A stretch of DNA of 64,000 bases, taken from Sphingobium sp. CECT 9361. Lineage in GTDB: Bacteria; Pseudomonadota; Alphaproteobacteria; Sphingomonadales; Sphingomonadaceae. Position numbers and translations under genes: made by a program. The DNA is taken from positions 930,001 to 994,000 of the forward strand of contig NZ_CAKKNC010000001.1 in the NCBI RefSeq assembly GCF_918741285.1. The letters run 5' to 3'. Positions 55,738 to 63,642 of this stretch are shown here, one piece after another; the stretch's first letter is position 1, and each line of letters begins with the position of its first letter. The notes beneath the pieces were generated by a model. The model ran no database searches, was not told where the DNA came from, and saw nothing but the letters and a program-made list of their open reading frames with translations.

Positions 55738-56145
55738 ATGCAGTATTGGCTGATGAAATCCGAACCCGATGTGTTTTCCTGGGACGATCTCGTCGCCAAG
55801 AAAAAGGCGGAGTGGGATGGTGTGCGCAATCATCAGGCGCAGGCGCATATGAAGGCGATGCGTAAAGGTGACCAGGCGCTGTTCTATCACAGCAATATCG
55901 GGCTGGAAGCGGTCGGCATCATGGAAATCGTCGAGGAAGCCGCGCCCGACAGTACCGACGACACCGGCAAGTGGATCGCCGTGCATGTCGCACCGGTGCG
56001 CAAATTGCCGCAGGGCGTTACTCTCAAAGCGATCAAGGCGGACCCTGCACTGGCGGGCATGGCGATGATCCGCCAGTCACGCCTCTCAGTATCCCCGGTT
56101 TCTGCGCAAGAATTCAGACATATCTTGAAGATGGCAGGCGAATAG
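55738..56145 (+). CDS. EVE domain-containing protein
   Basis: 135 residues from the ATG at 55738 which opens MQYWLMKSEPDVFSWDDL, the standard N-terminus of this family (thymocyte nuclear protein 1-like). WDGVRNHQAQAHMKAMRKGDQALFYHS and IRQSRLSVSPVSAQEFRHIL complete the pattern. PUA-like fold thought to bind modified bases; physiological role unknown. No restriction system is nearby. Confidence 0.93.
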   Translation: MQYWLMKSEPDVFSWDDLVAKKKAEWDGVRNHQAQAHMKAMRKGDQALFYHSNIGLEAVGIMEIVEEAAPDSTDDTGKWIAVHVAPVRKLPQGVTLKAIKADPALAGMAMIRQSRLSVSPVSAQEFRHILKMAGE

Positions 56146-56287
56146 GGCGCATACAGCGATTGCATGAAGCGCAATTGCTTCTGCGCCCTTTGCGATTGCG
56201 AGCATATTGCGATGCAGCAATAACGCGCCCAACATAACAAAACAGAGCGTAAGAGGTGTTTGTCGGGCATTCCAAAGGAGAAATTCG

Positions 56288-56572
56288 ATGCGAATGCTGT
56301 CCAAAATTGTTCTTTCCGCGCTGGTCCTTTCCATGGCTGCGCCTGCCCTTGCCGAAGACGCCGCCAAGGAGCGTTTCGTTCATGAAGGCTACACCTATGT
56401 CTATCAGGTGAAGTCCATCAAGGACGGCAAGCTCATCTCTGGCACACGCTATCCGGGTGCAACGGCGTTCCAGCTCAAGGTGGCTGGCGACAAAGTGAGC
56501 GGCACGTCGGGCGGTACCAAGGTCGCGTTCAACGTGGCCGAGGCACGCGGCGCGGTCGCCGAAAAGAAGTAA
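56288..56572 (+). CDS. Small secreted hypothetical protein (94 aa)
   Basis: ATG with AAAGGAG seven bases upstream. Signal peptide ending APALAE, then a short mature domain: RFVHEGYTYVYQVKSIKDGKLISGTRYPGATAFQLKVAGDKVSG... with alternating hydrophobic residues suggesting a small beta-sheet protein. No cysteine. Family not recognised. Followed by a strong hairpin. Confidence 0.75.
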   Translation: MRMLSKIVLSALVLSMAAPALAEDAAKERFVHEGYTYVYQVKSIKDGKLISGTRYPGATAFQLKVAGDKVSGTSGGTKVAFNVAEARGAVAEKK

Positions 56573-56606
56573 GCTGCGGTAGACATCCTCTTTCCGCAAC
56601 TATCGA

Positions 56607-56636
56607 AAAGGGCGGCTCCTTGCGGGGCCGCCCTTT
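56607..56636. terminator. Bidirectional terminator
   Basis: Perfect 10-bp stem AAAGGGCGGC / GCCGCCCTTT, loop of 10 nt, between two convergent small exported-protein genes; A run on one side and T run on the other suit both strands. Confidence 0.8.
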
Positions 56637-56662
56637 CTCGTTGAAGCTGATGCCGAGGAATT

Positions 56663-56965
56663 TTAGCGGCAGCGGCGCTTGCTGTCGATTTCCTTGCCCA
56701 GCAATGCACCAGCCGCTGCGCCCAGAACCGTGCCGGTGGTGCGGTCGCCGCGAGTGTCGATCGCGCGACCGGCCAAAGCACCGCCAACGCCGCCGACGAT
56801 CAGTCCGGTCGTGCCATTGCTCTTGCGGCAATAGGTGCGTCCGTCGCGACCGCGCCATTCCTTGTAGCGGTGATCGCGCCGCGCTTCTGCCTGGTCGGTG
56901 GGAAGCGCCATGGAGGCGGGGATCGCGATCGACGCCGCTGCCAATGAAAGCATGAATGTACGCAT
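56663..56965 (-). CDS. Glycine-zipper 2TM domain small exported protein
   Basis: 100 residues from ATG 56965. Signal peptide ending QAEA, then a basic patch and a glycine zipper: GLIVGGVGGALAGRAIDTRGDRTTGTVLGAAAGALLGKEID, as in Rickettsia 17-kDa antigen-like and related envelope proteins. Ends Arg-Arg-Cys-Arg. Probably membrane associated; function unknown. Confidence 0.8.
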   Translation of the reverse strand: MRTFMLSLAAASIAIPASMALPTDQAEARRDHRYKEWRGRDGRTYCRKSNGTTGLIVGGVGGALAGRAIDTRGDRTTGTVLGAAAGALLGKEIDSKRRCR

Positions 56966-57189
56966 ATGAAGTGCTCCTTCCTGTTTTAACTTCGAGCCTT
57001 GAACCACTGCCTTATGGGCAAGGTTGCATGAACCTTATACAACGACACACCATGTTGAATTTACGTTGGATTTTGTACGGTATTCGGCGCGGCGTCCGCG
57101 TTTATGACAAAGGCTTGCCTACGGCGTTGCAATAGCTAATGTCGATGAAAGGCATCCCTAGGGGGGATCGCACAGGGTAGAGGGTGATC

Positions 57190-57795
57190 TTGAGAAGAGC
57201 GAGTTTCGTGCGCGAATCGGCCGATGTGCGACGGCAAAGTCTAATCGATGCGACTGCCCAATGTCTGGCAGAGCGCGGCGTAACCGGAACATCCGTACGA
57301 GCCATCTCCAAGCTGGCTGGCGTATCTTCGGGTCTTCTTACCCATTATTTCGACGGTATAGATTCTCTTATCCTTGCAACCTATCGCGACCTTGGCAAAC
57401 GTGTCAGCCTTGCGACCGACCGGGCGGTGGAGGCTGCCGGCTCCGATCCACGCGCAAGGCTAGAGGCCTTCGTGCTCGCAAGTTTCGCGCCGCCGGTGCT
57501 CGATCCCAAATTGCTCGTGACATGGGTTGCCTTCTGGAGCCTGGTGCACGGTCGATCCGACATGGCGCAGGCGCATGCCGAAATGTATACCCAGTACCGC
57601 AACGATCTATCCGAACATCTTGCCGCGGTGAGACCCGAAAAGGATGCGGCGGGCATCCGGCTGGCAGCAATCGGAATTGCCGCACTGGTGGACGGCTTGT
57701 GGCTTGAATTATGTCTCGACCCTGCCACTTTCACGGTCGAGGAAGCATATGCGCTGGCGCGGGGGTGTATCGAGTCTCACGTTGGTAGGAACTGA
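57190..57795 (+). CDS. TetR-family transcriptional regulator (BetI-like)
   Basis: 201 residues from a TTG preceded by AGAGG six bases upstream; GTG 57184 and GTG 57208 are alternatives. TetR helix-turn-helix: RQSLIDATAQCLAERGVTGTSVRAISKLAGVSSGLLTHYFDGIDSLILATY. The C-domain (WVAFWSLVHGRSDMAQAHAEMYTQYRNDL) resembles BetI, the choline-responsive repressor, but no betaine genes are adjacent. Target unknown; next gene is ahpC. Confidence 0.88.
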   Translation: MRRASFVRESADVRRQSLIDATAQCLAERGVTGTSVRAISKLAGVSSGLLTHYFDGIDSLILATYRDLGKRVSLATDRAVEAAGSDPRARLEAFVLASFAPPVLDPKLLVTWVAFWSLVHGRSDMAQAHAEMYTQYRNDLSEHLAAVRPEKDAAGIRLAAIGIAALVDGLWLELCLDPATFTVEEAYALARGCIESHVGRN

Positions 57796-57900
57796 TCGTT
57801 TTTCTCGATCATTCGAAGCAAGAAATCCAATTTCCTAAATCGATCGCGGCGCACTATGTCTGCATCCTCAATCGAAGACCTCTAAGGAACTGGAGATATC

Positions 57901-58464
57901 ATGGCGATCATTGGCAGCGAACTGAAGCCTTTTACGGCTACGGCGTATAAAGAAGGGGCGTTCGTCGACGTCACCGATGGCGATGTGAAGGGCAAGTGGG
58001 CCGTATTCTTCTTCTACCCCGCTGACTTCACTTTCGTTTGCCCGACCGAATTGGAAGATCTGGCCGACATCTACCCCACGCTGCAGGGCATGGGCGTTGA
58101 AGTGTACTCGGTATCGACCGACACGCATTTCAGCCACAAGGCCTGGCACGACACGTCGCCCGCCATCGGCAAGATCAACTATTACATGCTGGGCGACCAG
58201 AACCACGACATCAGCAACAACTTCGGCGTGCTGCGCGAAGGCGTTGGCCTGGCGGACCGTGCGACCTTCGTGGTCGATCCGGAAGGCAAGATCCAACTCG
58301 TCGAAATCACGCCTGAAGGCGTGGGTCGCAACGCGGCCGAACTGCTGCGCAAGATCAAGGCTGCGCAATATTGGCAGAGCCATCCCGGCGAAGTTTGCCC
58401 CGCAAAGTGGGAAGAAGGCGAAACCACATTGGCGCCGTCCTTCGACCTCGTCGGCAAGATCTAA
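57901..58464 (+). CDS. ahpC: Alkyl hydroperoxide reductase subunit C (2-Cys peroxiredoxin)
   Basis: 187 residues. Peroxidatic Cys in [15 protein letters not shown], resolving Cys in [13 protein letters not shown]; typical AhpC length and sequence. Reduces peroxides and peroxynitrite with AhpF, encoded next. A 12-bp hairpin lies in the 102-bp gap to ahpF. Confidence 0.97.
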   Translation: MAIIGSELKPFTATAYKEGAFVDVTDGDVKGKWAVFFFYPADFTFVCPTELEDLADIYPTLQGMGVEVYSVSTDTHFSHKAWHDTSPAIGKINYYMLGDQNHDISNNFGVLREGVGLADRATFVVDPEGKIQLVEITPEGVGRNAAELLRKIKAAQYWQSHPGEVCPAKWEEGETTLAPSFDLVGKI

Positions 58465-58498
58465 AGTCACACTAATACCCTAAGGGTCGCAACGCTCT

Positions 58499-58527
58499 CC
58501 GGAGAGGCACATTCCGTGCTTCTCCGG
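58499..58527 (+). terminator. ahpC-ahpF intercistronic hairpin
   Basis: 12-bp stem, arms CCGGAGAGGCAC and GTGCTTCTCCGG with one G-T pair, 5-nt loop, no T run. Probably stabilises the ahpC message or attenuates transcription so that ahpC exceeds ahpF. Confidence 0.6.
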
Positions 58528-58566
58528 ATTGCACCGCCGCGCCTCTAATATATCGGAGCCTACGCC

Positions 58567-60171
58567 ATGTTGGACGCCAATGTTAAAGCCCAGTTGAAAA
58601 GCTATCTCGTGAACATCACGCAGCCGATCGAGCTGGTGGCGTCGCTGGACGATGGCGCCAAATCGCGCGAGATGCTCGGATTGCTGGAGGATATCGTCAG
58701 CCTGACCGACAAGGCCACGTTGATCCGCAAGGATGACGACAAGCGCACCCCCAGCTTCATGATCCGCCGTGCGGGTACGGACATCGGTGTCCGGTTCGCG
58801 GGTCTGCCCATGGGGCATGAATTCACCTCCCTTGTTCTCGCTCTGCTGCAGGTCGGCGGTCACCCGTCGAAGGCTGCGCAGGATGTGATCGAACAGGTCA
58901 AGAACCTCGAAGGGGATTATGCCTTCGAAACCTACTTCTCGCTGTCGTGCCAGAACTGCCCGGATGTGGTGCAGGCGCTGAACCTGATGGCCGTGCTCAA
59001 CCCGCGGATCAGCCACACGGCGATCGACGGCGCGCTGTTCCAGTCGGAAGTGGATGCCCGCAAGGTCATGGCCGTGCCGACCATCTTCCTGAACGGTGAG
59101 CCCTTCGGTCAGGGCCGTATGGAGCTGGAGCAGATCGTTGCGAAGCTGGACAGCGGCGCTGTTGCGCGGGCTGCCGAGAAGCTGAAGGCGAAGGAAGCAT
59201 TTGAAGTGCTGATCGTCGGTGGCGGCCCCGCTGGCGCTGCGTCGGCCATCTATACCGCACGCAAAGGCATTCGGACGGGTATCGTCGCGGAACGCTTTGG
59301 CGGGCAGGTGCTGGACACGATGGGGATCGAGAACTTCATTTCGGTATCCCACACCGAAGGCCCGAAACTGGTCGCGCAGCTTGAGCAGCATGTGAAGGAA
59401 TATGATGTCGACATCATGAACCTGCAGCGGGTCGAAAAGCTGATCCCTGCGAAGAGCGAAGGCGGGTTTCATGAAGTCGTGCTGGCGAGCGGCGCGTCGT
59501 TGAAGGCGCGGTCGGTGATCCTGTCCACAGGCGCGCGCTGGAGGCACATGAACGTGCCGGGCGAAGACGAATATCGCAACAAGGGCGTGGCCTATTGCCC
59601 GCATTGCGACGGGCCGCTGTTCAAGGGCAAGGACGTGGCAGTCATCGGCGGCGGCAATAGCGGCGTCGAAGCGGCCATCGACCTGGCGGGTATCGTCGGC
59701 CATGTCACGCTGATCGAGTTCGACAGCCAGTTGCGGGCGGACGCAGTGCTGCAGCGCAAGCTGTTCAGCCTGCCCAATGTCAAGGTCATCACATCGGCGC
59801 TGACGACCGAAGTGCTGGGCGACGGCAACAAGGTCATCGGACTGACCTATAAGGATCGCAACAGCGATGCCGCGCATGTCGTCGACCTGCAGGGCATATT
59901 CGTGCAGATCGGGCTGGTGCCGAACACCGAGTTCCTTGGCGATACCGTGGCGCTGTCGTCGCGGGGCGAAATCGAAGTCGACCATCGCGGCGCGACGTCC
60001 ATACCGGGCATTTTCGCGGCGGGCGATGCGACGACGACGCCGTTCAAGCAGATCATCATCGCCATGGGCGAAGGATCGAAAGCGGGCCTGTCGGCATTCG
60101 ATTATCTGATCCGTCTGGCACCGGAAAGTGCCGAGGCGGCGGCGGGTATGGATGAGGCCGCCGCGGCGTAA
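58567..60171 (+). CDS. ahpF: Alkyl hydroperoxide reductase subunit F
   Basis: 534 residues. N-terminal double-thioredoxin-fold domain (1-195) with CQNC in [10 protein letters not shown]; then an FAD/NADH thioredoxin-reductase module with FAD motif [10 protein letters not shown] (around 219), CPHCDG disulfide (near 345) and [18 protein letters not shown] site. Passes electrons from NADH to AhpC. Confidence 0.97.
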   Translation: MLDANVKAQLKSYLVNITQPIELVASLDDGAKSREMLGLLEDIVSLTDKATLIRKDDDKRTPSFMIRRAGTDIGVRFAGLPMGHEFTSLVLALLQVGGHPSKAAQDVIEQVKNLEGDYAFETYFSLSCQNCPDVVQALNLMAVLNPRISHTAIDGALFQSEVDARKVMAVPTIFLNGEPFGQGRMELEQIVAKLDSGAVARAAEKLKAKEAFEVLIVGGGPAGAASAIYTARKGIRTGIVAERFGGQVLDTMGIENFISVSHTEGPKLVAQLEQHVKEYDVDIMNLQRVEKLIPAKSEGGFHEVVLASGASLKARSVILSTGARWRHMNVPGEDEYRNKGVAYCPHCDGPLFKGKDVAVIGGGNSGVEAAIDLAGIVGHVTLIEFDSQLRADAVLQRKLFSLPNVKVITSALTTEVLGDGNKVIGLTYKDRNSDAAHVVDLQGIFVQIGLVPNTEFLGDTVALSSRGEIEVDHRGATSIPGIFAAGDATTTPFKQIIIAMGEGSKAGLSAFDYLIRLAPESAEAAAGMDEAAAA

Positions 60172-60302
60172 GGACGGTAGATTTTATCCTGTCGTCTTAT
60201 GGCTTTGTCATTTTGGGAGGAACCAGACAGGTAACTGACGCGCTTTGTGTCCAACAAGTTCAAGCCGGAGCGCTCCTGCTCCCTCGCTGAGCGGAGCATG
60301 GA

Positions 60303-61406
60303 ATGAAGCAACGAGACGATTGGCATCTTACGGAACGGGTCATGCATGAACAGGGCCGCGGCGATCCCTTCGCGGCGGCCATCCGGGGCACACGCATGCC
60401 GATGGTCATCACCGACCCGCGGCAGGACGACAACCCCATCGTGTTCGTGAACGAAGCGTTCCAGAAGCTGTGTGGATATGATGTCGAAGAGATTGTGGGT
60501 CGGAATTGCCGTTTCCTGCAAGGGCCGGATACCGCCCCCGAGGCGCTGGAGAAGATACGCGACGCCCTGCATGCCGAAGAAGCGATCAGCATCGACCTGT
60601 TGAATTACAAGAAGGACGGGTCGACCTTCTGGAACGCGCTCTACATTAGCCCGGTGCGCGGCGAGGACGGGAGCCTTCAGTTCTTCTTTGCCTCGCAACT
60701 CGACGTGTCGGACCGGATCGACGCGCAGAAGCAGATCGCCGAGCAGAAGGCAGCCGTGGAAGAACAGGTCAGGGCACGGACGGCGGACCTGCAGTCGGCG
60801 CTGGAAGAAAAGACCATATTGCTGCACGAAGTCGATCACCGGGTGAAGAACAACCTGACGATGATCGGATCGCTGTTGCGGTTGCAGTCCCGCTCGCTGG
60901 GCGATCCGCAGTTGCAGCGCACGTTGGAGAACATGCTGGAGCGGATCGACGCATTGGCGATTGTCCATCGGCGATTGTATCAGTCGGAAGATATTTCGAA
61001 GTTCGATATCGGTCAGTTCGCTTCCAACCTGGCGGCGGACGTTCTGGGGACGTCGGGGCGCAGCAATATCGTGCTGGAGAGCGACGTCGAATCGGTGATT
61101 ATCCCGTCCAGCAAGGCATCGGCGACGGGCCTGATTTTGAACGAGCTTATCACCAACTGCGTGAAGCACGCCTTTGCCGATGGCCGCCCGGGGACGTTGT
61201 CGCTGGCCGTCAAGGAAGCCGATGGCCTGATCACAATTTCATTGCGGGACGATGGGCCGGGCTTCGATGTCAACGTGTCGAACAATACGTCCATCGGGCA
61301 GTCGCTCGTCCGGCGTCTTTCGCGGCAGATCAAGGCGGACACGCAGTGGCATAGCGACGCCAGCGGTACGCATGTTTCCGTCATTTTCCCCACAAACGCT
61401 ACGTAA
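60303..61406 (+). CDS. LOV-domain sensor histidine kinase (HisKA_2)
   Basis: 367 residues. LOV domain about 24-130 with GRNCRFLQG; Cys69 is the residue that forms the flavin adduct in blue light. A coiled-coil J-helix (140-165) leads to a HisKA_2 dimerisation domain (HEVDHRVKNNLTMIGSLLRLQ, candidate phospho-acceptor His179) and a C-terminal ATPase (NELITNCVKHAF, DDGPGF). Resembles LOV-HKs of Erythrobacter, Brucella and Caulobacter LovK. 16 bp before its response regulator. Confidence 0.93.
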   Translation: MKQRDDWHLTERVMHEQGRGDPFAAAIRGTRMPMVITDPRQDDNPIVFVNEAFQKLCGYDVEEIVGRNCRFLQGPDTAPEALEKIRDALHAEEAISIDLLNYKKDGSTFWNALYISPVRGEDGSLQFFFASQLDVSDRIDAQKQIAEQKAAVEEQVRARTADLQSALEEKTILLHEVDHRVKNNLTMIGSLLRLQSRSLGDPQLQRTLENMLERIDALAIVHRRLYQSEDISKFDIGQFASNLAADVLGTSGRSNIVLESDVESVIIPSSKASATGLILNELITNCVKHAFADGRPGTLSLAVKEADGLITISLRDDGPGFDVNVSNNTSIGQSLVRRLSRQIKADTQWHSDASGTHVSVIFPTNAT

Positions 61407-61422
61407 CCTAGGATTTTCATCG

Positions 61423-61884
61423 ATGTCGCAGTGCGTCGCCCCGTTAAATGTCCTGATCGTGGAGGATGAAGCCCTTCTTGCGATGGATATCGAAGCCATG
61501 ATCGTGGATGCCGGTCATCGCGTCGTCGGTGAAGCGGCGTCGCTGCGCGAGGTGCGGGCGATGACGCTGGCCAAAGCGCCCCATGTCGCTTTCGTCGATA
61601 TCCAGTTGGCCGAGGACTCCAACGGGCTGGACGTATGCACCTATATCCATGAGAAATGGGCGAGTACGGCGGTGGTTTTCGTCACCGCCAATCCGGGGAA
61701 GATCCCCGTGGACTTCTGCGGTGCCTATGGCGTCATTCCCAAACCCTTCAGCCGTAGCGGCCTGATGCTGGCCATGCGTTACCTGGAGGAAGGGGTGTGC
61801 GACCCGCCGCCAGTGTCGCCGCGGCCATCCAGTTTCCTGGCATCGCCCGAAATGGTGACCCGATGGGACAAGCCGCTGAACTGA
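61423..61884 (+). CDS. Single-domain response regulator (LovR-like)
   Basis: 153 residues from ATG 61423; open frame upstream overlaps the kinase and is a shadow. Receiver domain: acidic pair E14-D15, phospho-acceptor D59 in VAFVDIQL, T88-type switch residue and K107 in VIPKPF. Ends in a short Pro-rich tail with no output domain. Arrangement with a LOV kinase matches Caulobacter lovK-lovR. Confidence 0.9.
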   Translation: MSQCVAPLNVLIVEDEALLAMDIEAMIVDAGHRVVGEAASLREVRAMTLAKAPHVAFVDIQLAEDSNGLDVCTYIHEKWASTAVVFVTANPGKIPVDFCGAYGVIPKPFSRSGLMLAMRYLEEGVCDPPPVSPRPSSFLASPEMVTRWDKPLN

Positions 61885-61915
61885 GGGCGGCCTGTGAAGT
61901 TGCGGTTTCGACCGA

Positions 61916-61945
61916 GGGTGCGGTCAGTGCGTACAGACCGCACCC
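61916..61945. terminator. Hairpin between convergent response regulator and DUF1989 genes
   Basis: Perfect 10-bp stem GGGTGCGGTC / GACCGCACCC with a 10-nt loop in the 70-bp gap between stop codons; no T run. Probable bidirectional terminator. Confidence 0.6.
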
Positions 61946-61954
61946 AAGCGGCTA

Positions 61955-62560
61955 TTATCCTTCAATGCAATAGCTAATCGGTTTGAAGCTGCCTCCGTTC
62001 GATTGGAGCGCGGAGCAGGCGGTGAGGCCGACGATCAGGTCCATCTTTGCGAGGAACGATATCCGGTCTCCCGCCTTGCTCAGCGGCGGTTCTACAGTGA
62101 AGGTGCCGGTTGCGCCGTCGACGGGCACGTTCATGAAACAGTTAAACGCGGTCGGGATCGCGTCCGGCACGATGCCATAAGGGGCGAGCGCCTCCGCCAG
62201 ATTGCCGAAGCAGCCGCGATGCGGATCGGTGTCGCCATAGATGATGCGGAAGGTATCCTTCGAGCAGGGCGTGAGCAGGAAGTCGTGTCGCCCCACCGTG
62301 TCCGCAACGATATCCAGCATCACCCGGCTGCGGTTGGAATAGAGCGGATCGCCGGTGGTGAGGTAAAGGCGGCTGGCATAATCCAGCGTGCGGCCTGACG
62401 ACAGCACTTCGCCAATATCCTCCTGACTATAGGCCAGCAGATCGGCGACCTGGCCGCCGGTGGGGTCGATGACGGTGAGCGTCTGCCCGGCCTTTACGAC
62501 GAAGGCCGTGCCGGTGCGCGGCGGGATGGTCAGGGTGTCCGAGTTGAGGCTGTCAGGCAA
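61955..62560 (-). CDS. DUF1989 protein (urea-carboxylase-associated / carboxyguanidine deiminase-like)
   Basis: 201 residues. No ATG fits; a TTG at 62560, overlapping the upstream gene's stop, with AAAGGA 11 bases before, is the best start. DUF1989 markers: RTGTAFVVKAGQTLTVIDPTGGQVADLLAY, GDTDPHRGCFGNLAEALAPYGI, PTAFNCFMNVPVDGATGTFTVEPPLSKAGDRISFLAKMDLIVGLTACS. Two DUF1989 proteins act as carboxyguanidine deiminase in guanidine assimilation (established for CgdAB); this single one may act on a related C-N substrate. Coupled to the GntA-like gene. Confidence 0.88.
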   Translation of the reverse strand: MPDSLNSDTLTIPPRTGTAFVVKAGQTLTVIDPTGGQVADLLAYSQEDIGEVLSSGRTLDYASRLYLTTGDPLYSNRSRVMLDIVADTVGRHDFLLTPCSKDTFRIIYGDTDPHRGCFGNLAEALAPYGIVPDAIPTAFNCFMNVPVDGATGTFTVEPPLSKAGDRISFLAKMDLIVGLTACSALQSNGGSFKPISYCIEG

Positions 62561-63245
62561 AGGTCGATGTTTCCTTTCGCTGGAAGGGGCAGGCCCAGTC
62601 GTTCGAGACCGCCCGACCGCTATATTGGCGGGCTTCGCTGGCTTCGCCATGGCGGGCAAGCATGGGGTTGATGTCCCCTGCGAGCGCTTCGTCGCGGGAC
62701 AGGATGGCACTGCGGATCTTCTCATAGCGGCCCTGTTCGCGCAGAACGGTGAACTGATCGTGCAAGTTGAAGATGAGGCCGGGGATGGGGAAGCGCCGCG
62801 CCGGTCGGCTGGCACCGGGATGGATACCGACGACGAAAAAGGCTTCACCGGCAAAGCTGAGCGAGAAATGGGGATCGTCCGGATCGGTGCTGATCGTGGG
62901 ATCGGGGGCATAGCCCAGCCAGCTATCCTTGTCGGACAGCGACTGGATTCGCTCCCACAGCAAGCCTTCGAAGGTCGGCTCGTCCAGATCGTCCGGCCCT
63001 TCGAACAGGACGACGAGGGTGCGGAACAAGGCCCGGTCGCTGCGGTAGCGGCTGACCGTCTCGCCAAGGGCCGGGAGGACGCGCAGGTCATCCCATGCCG
63101 ACGCGATGTCGCGGGCAATGACGAAGTCCATCTGCCCGCTGGCAAGGGCGGACTTGGCCCCGACACAGGGGAAAGACGCAGAGCGGATATGGGTTCTGAA
63201 CCGATCCGCGAGCGGATGGTCGTTGTCGAAATACGCTGTAACCAT
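62553..63245 (-). CDS. YqcI/YcgG family haem-dependent N-oxygenase (GntA/DcsA-like)
   Basis: About 230 residues from ATG 63245; TTG at 63254 is an alternative. The N-terminal block SASFPCVGAKSALASGQMDFVIARDI and the later FFVVGIHPGASRPARRFPIPGLIFNLHDQFTVLREQGRYEKIRSAIL are family hallmarks. Characterised relatives are haem enzymes hydroxylating guanidino nitrogens (GntA in guanitoxin, DcsA in cycloserine biosynthesis). Substrate here unknown, likely arginine-like. Overlaps the DUF1989 start. Confidence 0.85.
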   Translation of the reverse strand: MVTAYFDNDHPLADRFRTHIRSASFPCVGAKSALASGQMDFVIARDIASAWDDLRVLPALGETVSRYRSDRALFRTLVVLFEGPDDLDEPTFEGLLWERIQSLSDKDSWLGYAPDPTISTDPDDPHFSLSFAGEAFFVVGIHPGASRPARRFPIPGLIFNLHDQFTVLREQGRYEKIRSAILSRDEALAGDINPMLARHGEASEARQYSGRAVSNDWACPFQRKETSTFA

Positions 63246-63414
63246 GCCGACCAAACCCGCAAAGGCGCGGGAAGTTCAACGGGAAAGGGTTGATATGGGT
63301 TAATGGCGGGCGGTGGGCGTGGGGGAAATAAGTCGATACGTGGAAAGGGGGGTGTGTTGGATTTGTTGGATTTTGGGGGTGGCTACGCGTTCAAGTCTGT
63401 GTATTTTAATCCAC

Positions 63415-63642
63415 ATGCCTAAAGATGCGACGACCCCGTTCGATCCCGCAGCCTATATCCGTACGGACGAAGAGGCGGCGCTGTATTTCGACGATGCGCT
63501 GCAAAGCGGTGACCCTTCCGTGATCGCAGCAGCGCTGGGTACGATCGTGCGCGCGCGCGGCGCGAGTGAGGTGGCGAAGGCGAGCGAAGTAAGCCGGTCG
63601 GCGATCTACAACCGGTTGCTCGAAGGCGGCGGTGAAGCATAA
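63415..63642 (+). CDS. Short antitoxin-like HTH protein (probable addiction module antidote, C-terminally shortened)
   Basis: 75 residues. PFDPAAYIRTDEEAALYFDDALQSGDPSVIAAALGTIVRARGASEVAKASEVSRSAIYNRLL matches the HigA-like probable addiction-module antidote family (normally about 95-100 residues), with helix-turn-helix at 49-68. Ends GGGEA just after the recognition helix, so the usual C-terminal 25 residues are missing, and no toxin gene is found upstream. The 3' end overlaps the convergent frameshifted gene. Confidence 0.65.
   Translation: MPKDATTPFDPAAYIRTDEEAALYFDDALQSGDPSVIAAALGTIVRARGASEVAKASEVSRSAIYNRLLEGGGEA

Noticed and set aside
60225..60260. EcfG-type promoter (GGAAC...) before the LOV kinase
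   Set aside because: GGAAC is present but the expected CGTT at 16-17 bases is not; only CGCTT-like sequence is found.
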